NCBI RefSeq assembly: GCF_000278725.1
Contig: NZ_ALCA01000077.1
Location: 1-30,941 of the forward strand
Source of the DNA: Actinomyces sp. ICM47
GTDB taxonomy: Bacteria; Actinomycetota; Actinomycetes; Actinomycetales; Actinomycetaceae
Length of the DNA stretch: 30,941 nt
Direction of reading: 5' to 3'
A program made the position numbers and the translations under genes. The notes below the pieces were generated by a model, which was not told the DNA's origin, made no database searches, and saw only the letters and a list, made by a program, of their open reading frames with translations. Below are positions 11,889-19,925 of the stretch, piece after piece. Numbering within the stretch: the stretch's first letter is position 1; every line of letters starts with the position of its first letter.

Positions 11889-13072
11889 GTCAACAGCTTT
11901 TCTCTTCCGAGTCCGTCACCGAAGGTCACCCCGACAAGGTCTGTGACCGTATCTCCGATGCGATCCTCGACGCCCTGCTTGATGCGGATCCCCACTCGCG
12001 CGTTGCTGTCGAGACGATGGCCGCAACCGGTCTCATCCATGTCGCCGGCGAGGTGACCACCGAGGCGTACGTCGAGATCCCCGAGATCGTGCGCCGCGAG
12101 ATCCTTTCGATCGGATACGACTCCTCGCGCGTCGGCTTTGACGGCGCGTCCTGCGGCGTGTCCATCTCTCTTGACGGGCAGAGTCCCGATATTGCGGGCG
12201 GCGTTGACGAGGCGCTCGAGGTGCGTGGCACCGACGGCGGCGATCCTCGCGACCGCCTCGGTGCGGGCGACCAGGGCATCATGTTTGGCTACGCTTCCTC
12301 GGACACCCCTGACCTCATGCCGGCTCCGATCTGGCTGGCGCACCGCCTGGCCAAGCGCCTCACCGACGTGCGCAAACAGGGCATCGTCGAGGGGCTGCGC
12401 CCCGACGGTAAGACTCAGGTGACTCTCGCCTACGAGGGCGGCCGTCCGGTCGGTATCGACACCATCGTCGTGTCGACCCAGCACGACGAGACCCTGACGC
12501 AATCCGCCATCGCGGACGCCGTGCGTGCCCACGTCATCGACCCCGTCATTGAGGAGTCCGGGCTGGCTTTGGCTACGGGTGAGATGAAGGCTCTCATTAA
12601 CCCCTCCGGTCGCTTCGTGCTGGGTGGGCCTGCCGCAGATGCGGGCCTGACGGGTCGCAAGATCATCGTCGACACCTACGGCGGCATGGCCCGCCACGGC
12701 GGTGGCGCGTTCTCCGGAAAGGATCCTTCGAAGGTTGATCGCTCCGCGACGTACGCTGCCCGCTGGGTGGCCAAGAACGTCGTGGCTGCGGGTGTCGCCC
12801 AGCGCTGCGAGATTCAGCTGGCTTACGCGATTGGACGAGCACGCCCGATCGGCCTGTACGTCGATACCTTCGGCACCGCCACTCTTCCCGAGGAGCGCAT
12901 CGCCGACGCGATCCGCGAGGTCTTCGACCTGCGACCGCTCGGCATGATCGAGGACCTGGACCTGCTGCGCCCGATCTACCGCGAGACGGCAGCCTACGGC
13001 CACTTCGGTCGCGAGCAGTTCCCGTGGGAGGCTATCAACCGCGTCGACGAGCTTCAGGCCGCCCTCGCATGA
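11885..13072 (+). CDS. metK: S-adenosylmethionine synthetase
   Basis: The 395-residue enzyme makes SAM from methionine and ATP. Visible signatures are [19 protein letters not shown] (residues 8-26, with His15 and Asp17), GAGDQG at 126-131, and the phosphate-binding GGGAFSGKD at 272-280. Length is normal. The GTG start at 11885 overlaps the coaBC stop (GTGA), and the stop overlaps the next ATG (ATGA), so coaBC, metK and the VKOR gene form one tightly coupled unit. Confidence 0.97.
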   Translation: MSQQLFSSESVTEGHPDKVCDRISDAILDALLDADPHSRVAVETMAATGLIHVAGEVTTEAYVEIPEIVRREILSIGYDSSRVGFDGASCGVSISLDGQSPDIAGGVDEALEVRGTDGGDPRDRLGAGDQGIMFGYASSDTPDLMPAPIWLAHRLAKRLTDVRKQGIVEGLRPDGKTQVTLAYEGGRPVGIDTIVVSTQHDETLTQSAIADAVRAHVIDPVIEESGLALATGEMKALINPSGRFVLGGPAADAGLTGRKIIVDTYGGMARHGGGAFSGKDPSKVDRSATYAARWVAKNVVAAGVAQRCEIQLAYAIGRARPIGLYVDTFGTATLPEERIADAIREVFDLRPLGMIEDLDLLRPIYRETAAYGHFGREQFPWEAINRVDELQAALA

Positions 13073-13707
13073 GCGCCGCCGCGGAGCAGATCGACGACTA
13101 CGTACCCTCCTGGGATACTGAGGAGGCGCGGCGGTCGTGGCGTAAGCGTACGAGCCTGGAGATGATCATCTCGGGCTTCATCGGCCTTGTCACCTCCTTC
13201 GTTCTGTCGATTGAGGCGTGGCAGCTGGCCGCCGACTCGTCGGCGCGCTTCGGCTGTGACGTCTCCTCCGTGCTCTCGTGCTCGGCGGTCGCCCAGACGT
13301 GGCAGGCGCGCATCCTCGGCTTCCCCAATGCGTTCCTCGGCATCTTTTTCGAGGCCGTGGTGCTGGCGATCTCCGTCGCCATTTTCGCGGGGGTGACGTT
13401 TCCCCGCTGGTACATGGTGTGCACGAACCTGCTCTACACGATCGCGCTATTTTTCGCGTTCTGGCTCTTTGGCCAGTCCTACTTCATCATTCAGGTGTTG
13501 TGTCCCTGGTGCTTGCTTATCACGCTGACGACCACGCTGGTCTTTGGCGGCATCACGCGGATCAACATCCGCGACGGCGTGATCCCGGCTCCGGCCTCGC
13601 TGCGCCGAATCGTCGGTCAGGGGTTGGACTGGGCGCTGTGGGGCCTCATTGTGTTCGGCGTCCTCGCGATGGTCGTCGGCAAGTACGGTCTGAGGCTTCT
13701 GGGCTGA
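13069..13707 (+). CDS. Vitamin K epoxide reductase (VKOR) family membrane oxidoreductase
   Basis: The 212-residue integral membrane protein has about five hydrophobic segments, the loop cysteine pair Cys63 and Cys71, and the quinone-side CPWC motif at residues 145-148, the hallmark of bacterial VKOR. Such proteins pass electrons from a periplasmic DsbA-like oxidase to menaquinone and so support disulfide formation in exported proteins; in Actinomyces oris a VKOR reoxidises MdbA during pilus assembly (known for the family, not shown here). No thioredoxin-like domain is fused and no DsbA-like partner is in the window. The ATG at 13069 overlaps the metK stop. Confidence 0.92.
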   Translation: MSAAAEQIDDYVPSWDTEEARRSWRKRTSLEMIISGFIGLVTSFVLSIEAWQLAADSSARFGCDVSSVLSCSAVAQTWQARILGFPNAFLGIFFEAVVLAISVAIFAGVTFPRWYMVCTNLLYTIALFFAFWLFGQSYFIIQVLCPWCLLITLTTTLVFGGITRINIRDGVIPAPASLRRIVGQGLDWALWGLIVFGVLAMVVGKYGLRLLG

Positions 13708-13742
13708 GCGCAGGACGCACATGGGCACGGGCTGTGTTTGAC

Positions 13743-13748
13743 TAGGCT
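13743..13748 (+). promoter_or_regulatory. Candidate -10 of priA
   Basis: TAGGCT fits TANNNT and lies just before three in-frame ATG codons (13750, 13753, 13759). A leaderless start would favour 13753 (4 bases) or 13759 (10 bases); neither has ideal spacing, and there is no Shine-Dalgarno sequence. Confidence 0.4.
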
Positions 13749-13749
13749 C

Positions 13750-15732
13750 ATGATGTCCATGCAAGGAATGCTCGACGGGTTCGACGCGCCTGCAGCGCGC
13801 AGTGCCGAGATTGCCCGCGTGATCGTCGACGTCGATCTGGCTCACATGGATCGCCCGCTCGACTACGTTGTACCCGACGCCCTCGTGGACCAAGCTCAGG
13901 TGGGTTCGCTGGTGCGCGTGCGATTCTCGGGCAACCGTGTCGACGGCTGGATCGTCGAGCGCACCCGCCGCGAGGTGGACGATCACGTTGGGCGCGTCGA
14001 GTCGGTCGTGTCTGCCACGCCCGTGTTGACCCCCGCACTCTACGAGGCATCGCGCCGTATTGCGTCGCGTTTCTTGGCCACCACCTCCCAGGTTTTCTCA
14101 CTCGCGTTGCCTCCCCGGCACGCGCGCGCGGAAAAGGAGGAATTGGCGTCGAAGCCTCCCGCGTGGCCCACGATCATCGACAAGTCGTTGGGGGAGGGCT
14201 GGCGTGCCTACCCCGCTGGGGCGGCGTTCCTGTCCCGTCTGCGCGTCGGGGAATCTCCGCGCGCCATCGTCACGGCGCTGCGCCCTTATCTGCGCGCGTG
14301 CCTGTCGGACGCCGTGGCCGCGACCGTGGCCTCGGGACGCGCCGTCATCGTCGTGACGCCCACCGGTGAGCATGCCGCTCGTGTTGCACGAGAACTTGAG
14401 GAGGATCTTGGTATCCGTGCGGCACTCAGCGGTGGCGAGGTCTCCCCGGAGGAGCGCTACCGCGTGCACATCGCCGCGTCGCTGGGGCGTATCCCCCTCG
14501 TCGTGGGGACGCGCTCGGCCGTGTGGGTGCCCGCTACCCCCCTCGGCTTGATTGTTATTCTCGACGACGGGGATGACCGCCTGCGCGAGCGACGCTTCCC
14601 CCGGTGCGACGCACTCGATGTCGCGGTCCAGCGCTGCGCGGTTGAAGGAGCGGGCCTGCTCGTTGCGTCGAACGCGCGCTCGGTGAAAGCCCAGGCTCTC
14701 GTGCGCTCCGGATGGGCGGTGAGCCTCGATCCCGCGCCCGATGCTCTGCGCGCGGCAACACCGCGCGTACACCTGCACGGGGAGGCGGAGGCACACAGTG
14801 AGGGCGCGGGCGGGCACATGCGTATCCCGCAGGCTGCCCTGCGCATGCTCCGCCAGGGCCTGCGCACCGGTCCTGTCCTCATCCAGGTCGCAGCTGCCGG
14901 CTACTGGCCTACTGTCGTGTGTCGGCGCTGCGATCACCTGGCCCGCTGTCCGCATTGCTCCGGTCCGCTGTCCATGGATGCGGGTGGACGCCTGACCTGC
15001 GGGTGGTGTGACCGTGAACCCACCTCGTGGAGATGCCCCCAGTGTTCGGGGCGCGAGCTGCGCGGTGCGCGCGTGGGTTCTTCTCGCACCGCCGAGGAGA
15101 TCGCGCGAAACCTTCCGGACGCCTCCGTCCTCGAGTCGTCCGCGGCTCACCGCATTACGCGCATGCTGCCCGCGCGCCCCACCGTCGTTGTCGCGACTGC
15201 GGGTGCCGAGCCGCCTGTCGAGGGAGGGTACGCCTGTGCGATCATCCTCGACGCAGCCGCGCTCGCCGGTCGGGCGGAGCTGTGGGCACCCGAGGAGGCA
15301 GCCCGCCGGTGGCTCGACGCGCTTTCGCTCGTGCGCCCGGGGCACCCCGGCCTCGTCGTGGGAAGAATTCCCGAGTCCCTGGGACAGATGCTCGTACGCT
15401 GGTCTCCGACCGACTACGCCCAGCGCCTCCTCGATGAACGCGAGGCCCTCGGTTTCTTCCCTGCCTGCACGATGGTCGCCCTCGACGGGACCCCTGCGCA
15501 GGTACGTCAAGTCGCCGACCAGGTCGTCCGTGAGGGAGGGGCTGAGCTAGTGGGCACCGTCGCACTTCCGGTCACGCGCGAGGGGGAGGAACGCCAGGTA
15601 CGTACGCTCGTGCGCACGCCCCTGGCCGATGCGGCCAGGATGCTCGCTACGCTCACCGACATCCGCCGCTCGCGCGCCGCACGCAAGGTGGCGCCGGTCA
15701 AAATGAGCGTGAACCCGCCGGAGCTCTTCTAA
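13750..15732 (+). CDS. priA: PriA-like primosomal protein, helicase motifs degenerate
   Basis: With the ATG at 13750 the protein has 660 residues. The N-terminal 3'-DNA-end-binding part is recognisable (ARVIVDVDLAHMDRPLDYVVP). The eight zinc-binding cysteines are intact: 391, 394, 400, 403, 417, 420, 429, 432. The helicase core is not: where PriA normally has a GSGKT Walker A there is TPTGEHAARV, and the DEEH box is replaced by LDDGDDR. Loss of ATPase motifs is known for actinobacterial PriA, so it probably acts as a replication-restart scaffold and not as a helicase. The exact start among 13738 (TTG), 13750, 13753 and 13759 is unsure. It sits upstream of fmt as in other actinobacteria. Confidence 0.88.
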   Translation: MMSMQGMLDGFDAPAARSAEIARVIVDVDLAHMDRPLDYVVPDALVDQAQVGSLVRVRFSGNRVDGWIVERTRREVDDHVGRVESVVSATPVLTPALYEASRRIASRFLATTSQVFSLALPPRHARAEKEELASKPPAWPTIIDKSLGEGWRAYPAGAAFLSRLRVGESPRAIVTALRPYLRACLSDAVAATVASGRAVIVVTPTGEHAARVARELEEDLGIRAALSGGEVSPEERYRVHIAASLGRIPLVVGTRSAVWVPATPLGLIVILDDGDDRLRERRFPRCDALDVAVQRCAVEGAGLLVASNARSVKAQALVRSGWAVSLDPAPDALRAATPRVHLHGEAEAHSEGAGGHMRIPQAALRMLRQGLRTGPVLIQVAAAGYWPTVVCRRCDHLARCPHCSGPLSMDAGGRLTCGWCDREPTSWRCPQCSGRELRGARVGSSRTAEEIARNLPDASVLESSAAHRITRMLPARPTVVVATAGAEPPVEGGYACAIILDAAALAGRAELWAPEEAARRWLDALSLVRPGHPGLVVGRIPESLGQMLVRWSPTDYAQRLLDEREALGFFPACTMVALDGTPAQVRQVADQVVREGGAELVGTVALPVTREGEERQVRTLVRTPLADAARMLATLTDIRRSRAARKVAPVKMSVNPPELF

Positions 15733-15753
15733 GTCCGAGGCCACCCGGTGCCG

Positions 15754-15766
15754 TAAACTGGCGCTC
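15754..15766 (+). promoter_or_regulatory. Leaderless promoter of fmt
   Basis: TAAACT (15754-15759) is followed by 7 bases and then the GTG start of fmt at 15767, with no Shine-Dalgarno sequence. This is the spacing expected when transcription starts at the first base of the start codon. No clear -35 is seen. Confidence 0.65.
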
Positions 15767-16711
15767 GTGCGCATTATTTTCGCTGGAACCCCCGAAGCAG
15801 CAGTCCCGACGCTGCGTGCCCTGCTCTCGTCTTCCCACGAGGTCGCCCTGGTCATCACCCGCCCTCCGGCGCGCCGTGGACGTGGCAAGACCATGCATCC
15901 ATCCCCGGTTGCCGAGGTCGCCGCGCAGGCCGGTGTGGAGCTGCTCGAGACCACGACGCTGAAGACCCCCGAGATCGGTGAGCGTCTCGCTGAAGTTGGC
16001 GCTGACCTCGGCGTTGTCGTGGCCTACGGTGGCCTGGTTCCTCCCGCCGTTCTTGCGATGCCCACCCACGGCTGGGTGAACCTGCATTTTTCCGACCTGC
16101 CCCGCTGGCGGGGGGCCGCGCCCGTGCAGTGGGCAATCCGCGAGGGCGACCCCACGACTGCCTCGTGTGTCTTCACCCTCGAGGAGGGCCTGGACACGGG
16201 CGACGTTTACTCTCGCGTGGAGGTTCCCATTGGCCGTGAAAGCGCAGGTGAGCTGCTGACGTCGATGGCGCAGGCCGGGGCTGGCCAGGTGCTCGCCGTG
16301 GTTGATGCGCTCGAGGACGGCAGCGCAACGGCGATCCCTCAGCGCACCGAGGGCATCACGCACGCACGACGCCTTGAGCATGCCGACGGCTACGTGTCTT
16401 TCACCCATGATGCCGCGCACGAGGACCGCGTCATCCGATCCGTCACCCCCAACCCGGGGGCCTACACGGTGCTGCCCGGCCGCGCGCGCATGAAGCTCGG
16501 CGTGGCCACCCCCGTGGAGCGCGACGATCTGGAGCCGGGCCAGCTGGAGGTCACCAAGAAGCAGGTTACCGTCGGCTGCGCACGCGGCGCGTTGGTCCTC
16601 GGGCAGGTTGCCCCCGCCGGTAAGTCGTGGATGGATGCCGCCGCGTGGGCCAGGGGAGCACGGCCCGATGCCGGGATGCGCCTTGGCGGAGAGCTGGAGG
16701 ATGCACGATGA
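15767..16711 (+). CDS. fmt: Methionyl-tRNA formyltransferase
   Basis: The 314-residue enzyme formylates initiator Met-tRNA using 10-formyltetrahydrofolate. The N-terminal domain begins IIFAGTPEAAVPTL, and the formyl-transfer motif is WVNLHFSDLPRWRGAAP with Asn105 and His107; GLDTGDVY carries the conserved Asp. The C-terminal tRNA-binding domain follows. The canonical SLLP appears as FSDLP, a common actinobacterial variant. The GTG start at 15767 is supported by a leaderless promoter 7 bases upstream. The stop overlaps the rsmB start (ATGA). Confidence 0.96.
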   Translation: MRIIFAGTPEAAVPTLRALLSSSHEVALVITRPPARRGRGKTMHPSPVAEVAAQAGVELLETTTLKTPEIGERLAEVGADLGVVVAYGGLVPPAVLAMPTHGWVNLHFSDLPRWRGAAPVQWAIREGDPTTASCVFTLEEGLDTGDVYSRVEVPIGRESAGELLTSMAQAGAGQVLAVVDALEDGSATAIPQRTEGITHARRLEHADGYVSFTHDAAHEDRVIRSVTPNPGAYTVLPGRARMKLGVATPVERDDLEPGQLEVTKKQVTVGCARGALVLGQVAPAGKSWMDAAAWARGARPDAGMRLGGELEDAR

Positions 16712-18180
16712 GTGAGCGTCGCTATTCCGACGGGTACCGCAAGCTGCGGCGGGCCGACGAGCCCCGTCGCATCGCCTACGAGGTGCTTCACGAGGTGGCC
16801 ACCCAGGGTGCCTTCGCGAACATCGTCTTGCCCAAGGCGCTGCGTCAGGCACGCCGAGAGGGGCACTTCAGTGATCGGGATGCCGCCTTTACCTCCGAGC
16901 TCGTGCACGGCACGCTGCGCGCCATCGGTCGCCTCGACTGGGTGATCGCCCGCCACGTGGATCGTCCGCTGGCTGACCTGGATCCGCGTGTTCTGGTCCT
17001 GGCTCGTATGGGCGCACACCAGCTCCTCGATATGCGCGTGCCCGACCACGCGGCCGTGTCTGCGACGGTCGACGTCGCGCGCGAGCACCTGACCGATGGT
17101 CCGGTTCGCTTCGTCAACGCCGTCCTGCGCTCGATTACCCGCGAGGAGGACGCCGAGCGCGAGGCCGCATTGGCCGCTATCGAAGATGAAGACGAGGCCC
17201 TGGGTGTGCGTTACTCGCACCCCGCGTGGATGGTCCGTGCCTTTCGCGAGGCTTTGGAGGCGCACGGCTACTCGACCGACGAACTCGAGGATCTTCTCGC
17301 CGCCGACAACGAGGTTCCCACGGTCACCTTGGTGGCCCGCCCGGGACTCATGAGCGTCGACGAACTGGCAGACGAGGCTGAGGACATCCTGGATACTCGC
17401 GTCGCACTCGGCGCGGTCTCCCCGCGCGCTGTCCTGCTCGAGTCGGGTGACCCCGCCCGACTTCCTTCGATCCGCGATGGGCGTTCGGGTGCCCAGGATG
17501 AGGGGTCCCAGCTCGCCGCGATGATTGCGGCGCAGGCCCCCGTTAACGGGGGAGAGGACGCCCGCTGGCTCGACCTGTGCGCCGGGCCGGGCGGCAAGGC
17601 CGCAATGCTCGCTGGGCTGGCCGCTGAGTGTGGAGCACGCGTGACCGCTAACGAGGTTCACCAGCACCGTGCACGCCTCATTGAACGCACGACGCGCCTG
17701 TATGAGTCGATCGAGGTCGTCAGCGGCGATGGGCGAACCTTCGGTGGTGGCCAGAGTGCCTGGCCGCTAGCCTCCTTCGACCGAGTCGTCGTTGACGCCC
17801 CCTGCTCGGGCATGGGGTCGATGCGCCGACGCCCTGAATCCCGATGGAATCGCACGCCCGGTGACGTCGAGGAACTGACGGTGCTCCAGGCCGAGCTGTT
17901 GGACCGCGCGGTCGCCCTCACGCGTCCCGGCGGCGTCCTGACCTATATCACGTGTTCCCCGCACGCGGCCGAAACCCGTGACCAGGTGATCCGTCTCCTG
18001 GAGCGTGGCGAGGTTGAACTCCTTGACACCGTTGCCCTGGCTGACGAGTGCGCGCCCTACCCCCTCGAAGTACCACCTGCGGCAGGCCGCATCTCGGGGA
18101 CGCAGGGACGTACTCTGCAGCTGTGGGACCACCGGTTTGGCACCGATCTTATGTTTGTGGCGTGCCTACGCAAGCGTTAG
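16708..18180 (+). CDS. rsmB: 16S rRNA m5C967 methyltransferase RsmB (Fmu/Sun)
   Basis: The 490-residue protein has an N-terminal NusB-like RNA-binding domain (about 15-150, with [12 protein letters not shown] and the [11 protein letters not shown] region) and a C-terminal Rossmann methyltransferase domain. SAM motif I is [10 protein letters not shown] at 288-297. The two catalytic cysteines are Cys366 in DAPCSGMGS and Cys416 in ITCSP; their 50-residue spacing equals that of the E. coli enzyme. The ATG at 16708, behind GGAGG (16696-16700), overlaps the fmt stop. The fmt-rsmB-rpe order is conserved. The last codon and stop provide part of the rpe promoter. Confidence 0.95.
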   Translation: MSERRYSDGYRKLRRADEPRRIAYEVLHEVATQGAFANIVLPKALRQARREGHFSDRDAAFTSELVHGTLRAIGRLDWVIARHVDRPLADLDPRVLVLARMGAHQLLDMRVPDHAAVSATVDVAREHLTDGPVRFVNAVLRSITREEDAEREAALAAIEDEDEALGVRYSHPAWMVRAFREALEAHGYSTDELEDLLAADNEVPTVTLVARPGLMSVDELADEAEDILDTRVALGAVSPRAVLLESGDPARLPSIRDGRSGAQDEGSQLAAMIAAQAPVNGGEDARWLDLCAGPGGKAAMLAGLAAECGARVTANEVHQHRARLIERTTRLYESIEVVSGDGRTFGGGQSAWPLASFDRVVVDAPCSGMGSMRRRPESRWNRTPGDVEELTVLQAELLDRAVALTRPGGVLTYITCSPHAAETRDQVIRLLERGEVELLDTVALADECAPYPLEVPPAAGRISGTQGRTLQLWDHRFGTDLMFVACLRKR

Positions 18181-18190
18181 CATATGCGTT
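18155..18190 (+). promoter_or_regulatory. Leaderless promoter of rpe, overlapping the rsmB stop
   Basis: TTGTGG (18155-18160), a 17-base spacer, TAGCAT (18178-18183), 7 bases and then the rpe ATG at 18191. The TAG stop of rsmB forms the first half of the -10. No Shine-Dalgarno precedes rpe. Confidence 0.6.
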
Positions 18191-18853
18191 ATGAGCGCCA
18201 CGATTAGCCCGTCGATCCTGAACTGCGATATCGCCGATTTACGCGGCGAACTCACGAAGATCGCCGGTGCCGACGTCGCCCACGTCGACGTCATGGATAA
18301 CCATTTCGTGCCCAATCTGTCCTGGGGTCTGCCGGTCGCCGAGGCCGTCGTCAAGTCGGGCATTCTACCCGTGGACGCCCACCTCATGATTGAGGATCCG
18401 GACCGCTGGGCACCGCAGTACGCGGAGGTCGGCTGCCGTTCGGTGACATTCCACGCCGAGGCCGTGGCCGCGCCCCTGCGCTTGGCCCGGGAGCTGCACC
18501 GTCTGGGAGCGCGGGCCGGCCTGGCCCTCAAGCCGGCGACGGACATCGCTCCCTTCGTCGATATCCTCAATGAGTTCGACATGATCCTCATCATGACGGT
18601 TGAGCCGGGATTTGGCGGACAGTCTTTTATCGAGCAGATGATCCCCAAGATTGAGCGTACCCGCGCCGCGATTAACGCTGCTGGACTCGAGGTCTCGATC
18701 CAGGTGGACGGCGGTATTTCGCGCGCGACCATCGAGCGCGCAGCGATGGCGGGTGCTGACAACTTTGTCGCGGGTTCGGCGGTTTTCCGCGCGGAGGACG
18801 CCCACCGCGAGGTCGAGGCGTTGCGCGAACTCGCTAACGCTCATACGCATTGA
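18191..18853 (+). CDS. rpe: Ribulose-phosphate 3-epimerase
   Basis: The 220-residue TIM-barrel enzyme interconverts ribulose 5-phosphate and xylulose 5-phosphate in the pentose phosphate pathway. Family motifs are SPSILNCD near the start, [16 protein letters not shown] (His31, Asp33), [10 protein letters not shown], the phosphate-binding [12 protein letters not shown], and QVDGGI. The ATG at 18191 matches the family N-terminus and has a leaderless promoter; starts further upstream lie inside rsmB. A strong hairpin terminator follows 18 bases after the stop. Confidence 0.96.
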   Translation: MSATISPSILNCDIADLRGELTKIAGADVAHVDVMDNHFVPNLSWGLPVAEAVVKSGILPVDAHLMIEDPDRWAPQYAEVGCRSVTFHAEAVAAPLRLARELHRLGARAGLALKPATDIAPFVDILNEFDMILIMTVEPGFGGQSFIEQMIPKIERTRAAINAAGLEVSIQVDGGISRATIERAAMAGADNFVAGSAVFRAEDAHREVEALRELANAHTH

Positions 18854-18871
18854 GCGCACACCTGTACGGAT

Positions 18872-18903
18872 GAGCGGGACGAGGCCTGGGCCTCGTCCCG
18901 CTC
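18872..18903 (+). terminator. Intrinsic-type terminator after rpe
   Basis: GAGCGGGACGAGGC (18872-18885) and GCCTCGTCCCGCTC (18890-18903) form a perfect 14-bp stem with a 4-base loop, followed by TTGTCC. The stem is very stable, while the U-tract is poor, which is common in high-GC actinobacteria. It separates rpe from the riboswitch unit. Confidence 0.85.
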
Positions 18904-18915
18904 TTGTCCTGCGAG

Positions 18916-18950
18916 CACGTGTCGCACGTGACGGGTGCACGTGGCACAAT
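18916..18950 (+). promoter_or_regulatory. Promoter of the riboswitch operon with three CACGTG palindromes
   Basis: CACGTG occurs at 18916-18921, 18925-18930 and 18938-18943, directly before CACAAT (18945-18950), a possible -10 that would start transcription near 18957, just before the riboswitch P1 helix. No good -35 is seen. The palindromes may be operators; nothing in the sequence proves this. Confidence 0.45.
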
Positions 18951-18959
18951 GGCTGGCGA

Positions 18960-19082
18960 GTACTCCGGGGTCGGTGAAAGTCCGAACCGGCGGTGATAGT
19001 CCGCGACCCACCCTCACAGATTAGGGCGGTTGAGCCGGTGAAATTCCGGCACCGACGGTTACAGTCCGGATGGGAGGAGTGC
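18960..19082 (+). promoter_or_regulatory. FMN riboswitch (RFN element)
   Basis: The conserved RFN sequences occur in order: GGTCGGTGAAAGTCCGAACC (18969-18988), GGCGGTGATAGTCCGCGA, then GCCGGTGAAATTCCGGCACC, GACGGTTACAGTCCGGATGG and GAGGAG. P1 can form between GTACTCC (18960-18966) and GGAGTGC (19076-19082). Binding of FMN normally turns expression off. There is no room for a terminator before the GTG at 19096, so control is probably at translation: the P1 3' strand can alternatively pair with the segment TGCATCC (19089-19095) that lies just before the start codon, around the GAGG ribosome site (19085-19088). Confidence 0.95.
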
Positions 19083-19095
19083 ATGAGGTGCATCC

Positions 19096-19914
19096 GTGCG
19101 CCTGCTGTGCTACGCGTACCCCGGTGTCGGAAAGTTAGTCGTGGCATCTCGGAACAAGCCTCACGGTGCTCTCGCCGTGGCAGCACCGATCATCTTCCTC
19201 GCCCTCATGCTGGCGGGGTGGTGGCTCTCGACGACGCTGACCGGCATCGAAGCCTGGCGTCTGCCTACCCCTCAGTCCGTCGTCGCCAAGGGGCGTCTCG
19301 TGCTCGCCCTCCCGATGACGTGGGAGAGGGTTCGGATTACGGGTGCTGAGGCCATTGCGGGGTGTCTTCTCGGATCAGCCGTCGCATTGCCGTCGGCCTA
19401 CGCGATCTACCGCTCGCGGCTGCTGGCCGCTGCGGTCGAACCCTTCCTCGGCGCGACGCAGGCGTTGCCCGCCATTGCTATCGCGCCCATCCTGGTCCTG
19501 TGGGTCGGCTATGGCTTTGTCGCCATCGTCGTTCTGTGCGCCCTCATGGTGTTTTTCCCGATCCTCGTCTCCACGGTGGTTGGCCTGCGTCATATTGACC
19601 GTGAGTTACTTGAAGCCGCCGCGCTCGATGGGGCCACGGGGTGGTCGATGGCCTGGCACATGGAGCTACCCCTCGCTGCGCCCGCCATCTTGGGTGGCCT
19701 GCGCAACGGCTTCGCGCTGTCCGTTACGGGTGCGGTCGTGGGGGAGATGGTCATGGGCGGAACCGGCCTCGGGCAGGTACTCACTCAAATGAGAAACAAC
19801 GTCGACACCGCCGGGATGTTCGTCATCATCATCATTTTGTGCACGATGGCGACCCTCCTCTACACGATCGTGTACCGGATCGAGCGGTCCAAGCGTTACG
19901 ACATCACGCAGTGA
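19096..19914 (+). CDS. ribX: ABC transporter permease, probable riboflavin importer subunit RibX
   Basis: The 272-residue membrane protein belongs to the binding-protein-dependent permease family (as in ThiX, SsuC, TauC). It has about six transmembrane segments and the ATPase-contact EAA loop EAAALDGATGWSMAWHMELP from residue 173. The FMN riboswitch directly upstream is what points to riboflavin or another flavin as substrate and not thiamine pyrimidine or sulfonates. I chose the GTG at 19096 (GAGG 7 bases upstream); GTG at 19141 is an alternative that loses 15 residues. No ATPase gene is adjacent. The next gene, for the binding lipoprotein, starts 11 bases after the stop. Confidence 0.85.
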   Translation: MRLLCYAYPGVGKLVVASRNKPHGALAVAAPIIFLALMLAGWWLSTTLTGIEAWRLPTPQSVVAKGRLVLALPMTWERVRITGAEAIAGCLLGSAVALPSAYAIYRSRLLAAAVEPFLGATQALPAIAIAPILVLWVGYGFVAIVVLCALMVFFPILVSTVVGLRHIDRELLEAAALDGATGWSMAWHMELPLAAPAILGGLRNGFALSVTGAVVGEMVMGGTGLGQVLTQMRNNVDTAGMFVIIIILCTMATLLYTIVYRIERSKRYDITQ

Positions 19915-19925
19915 AGGAGAACCCC

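Noticed and set aside
18168..18189. ACGCA / TGCGT pairing and GCGTTA direct repeat around the rpe start
   Set aside because: Arms of 5-6 bases are too short to separate from chance.
19641..19925. Extended N-terminus for RibY overlapping ribX
   Set aside because: The lipoprotein signal and lipobox Cys23 fit the TTG at 19926, which has an ideally spaced AAGGAG.
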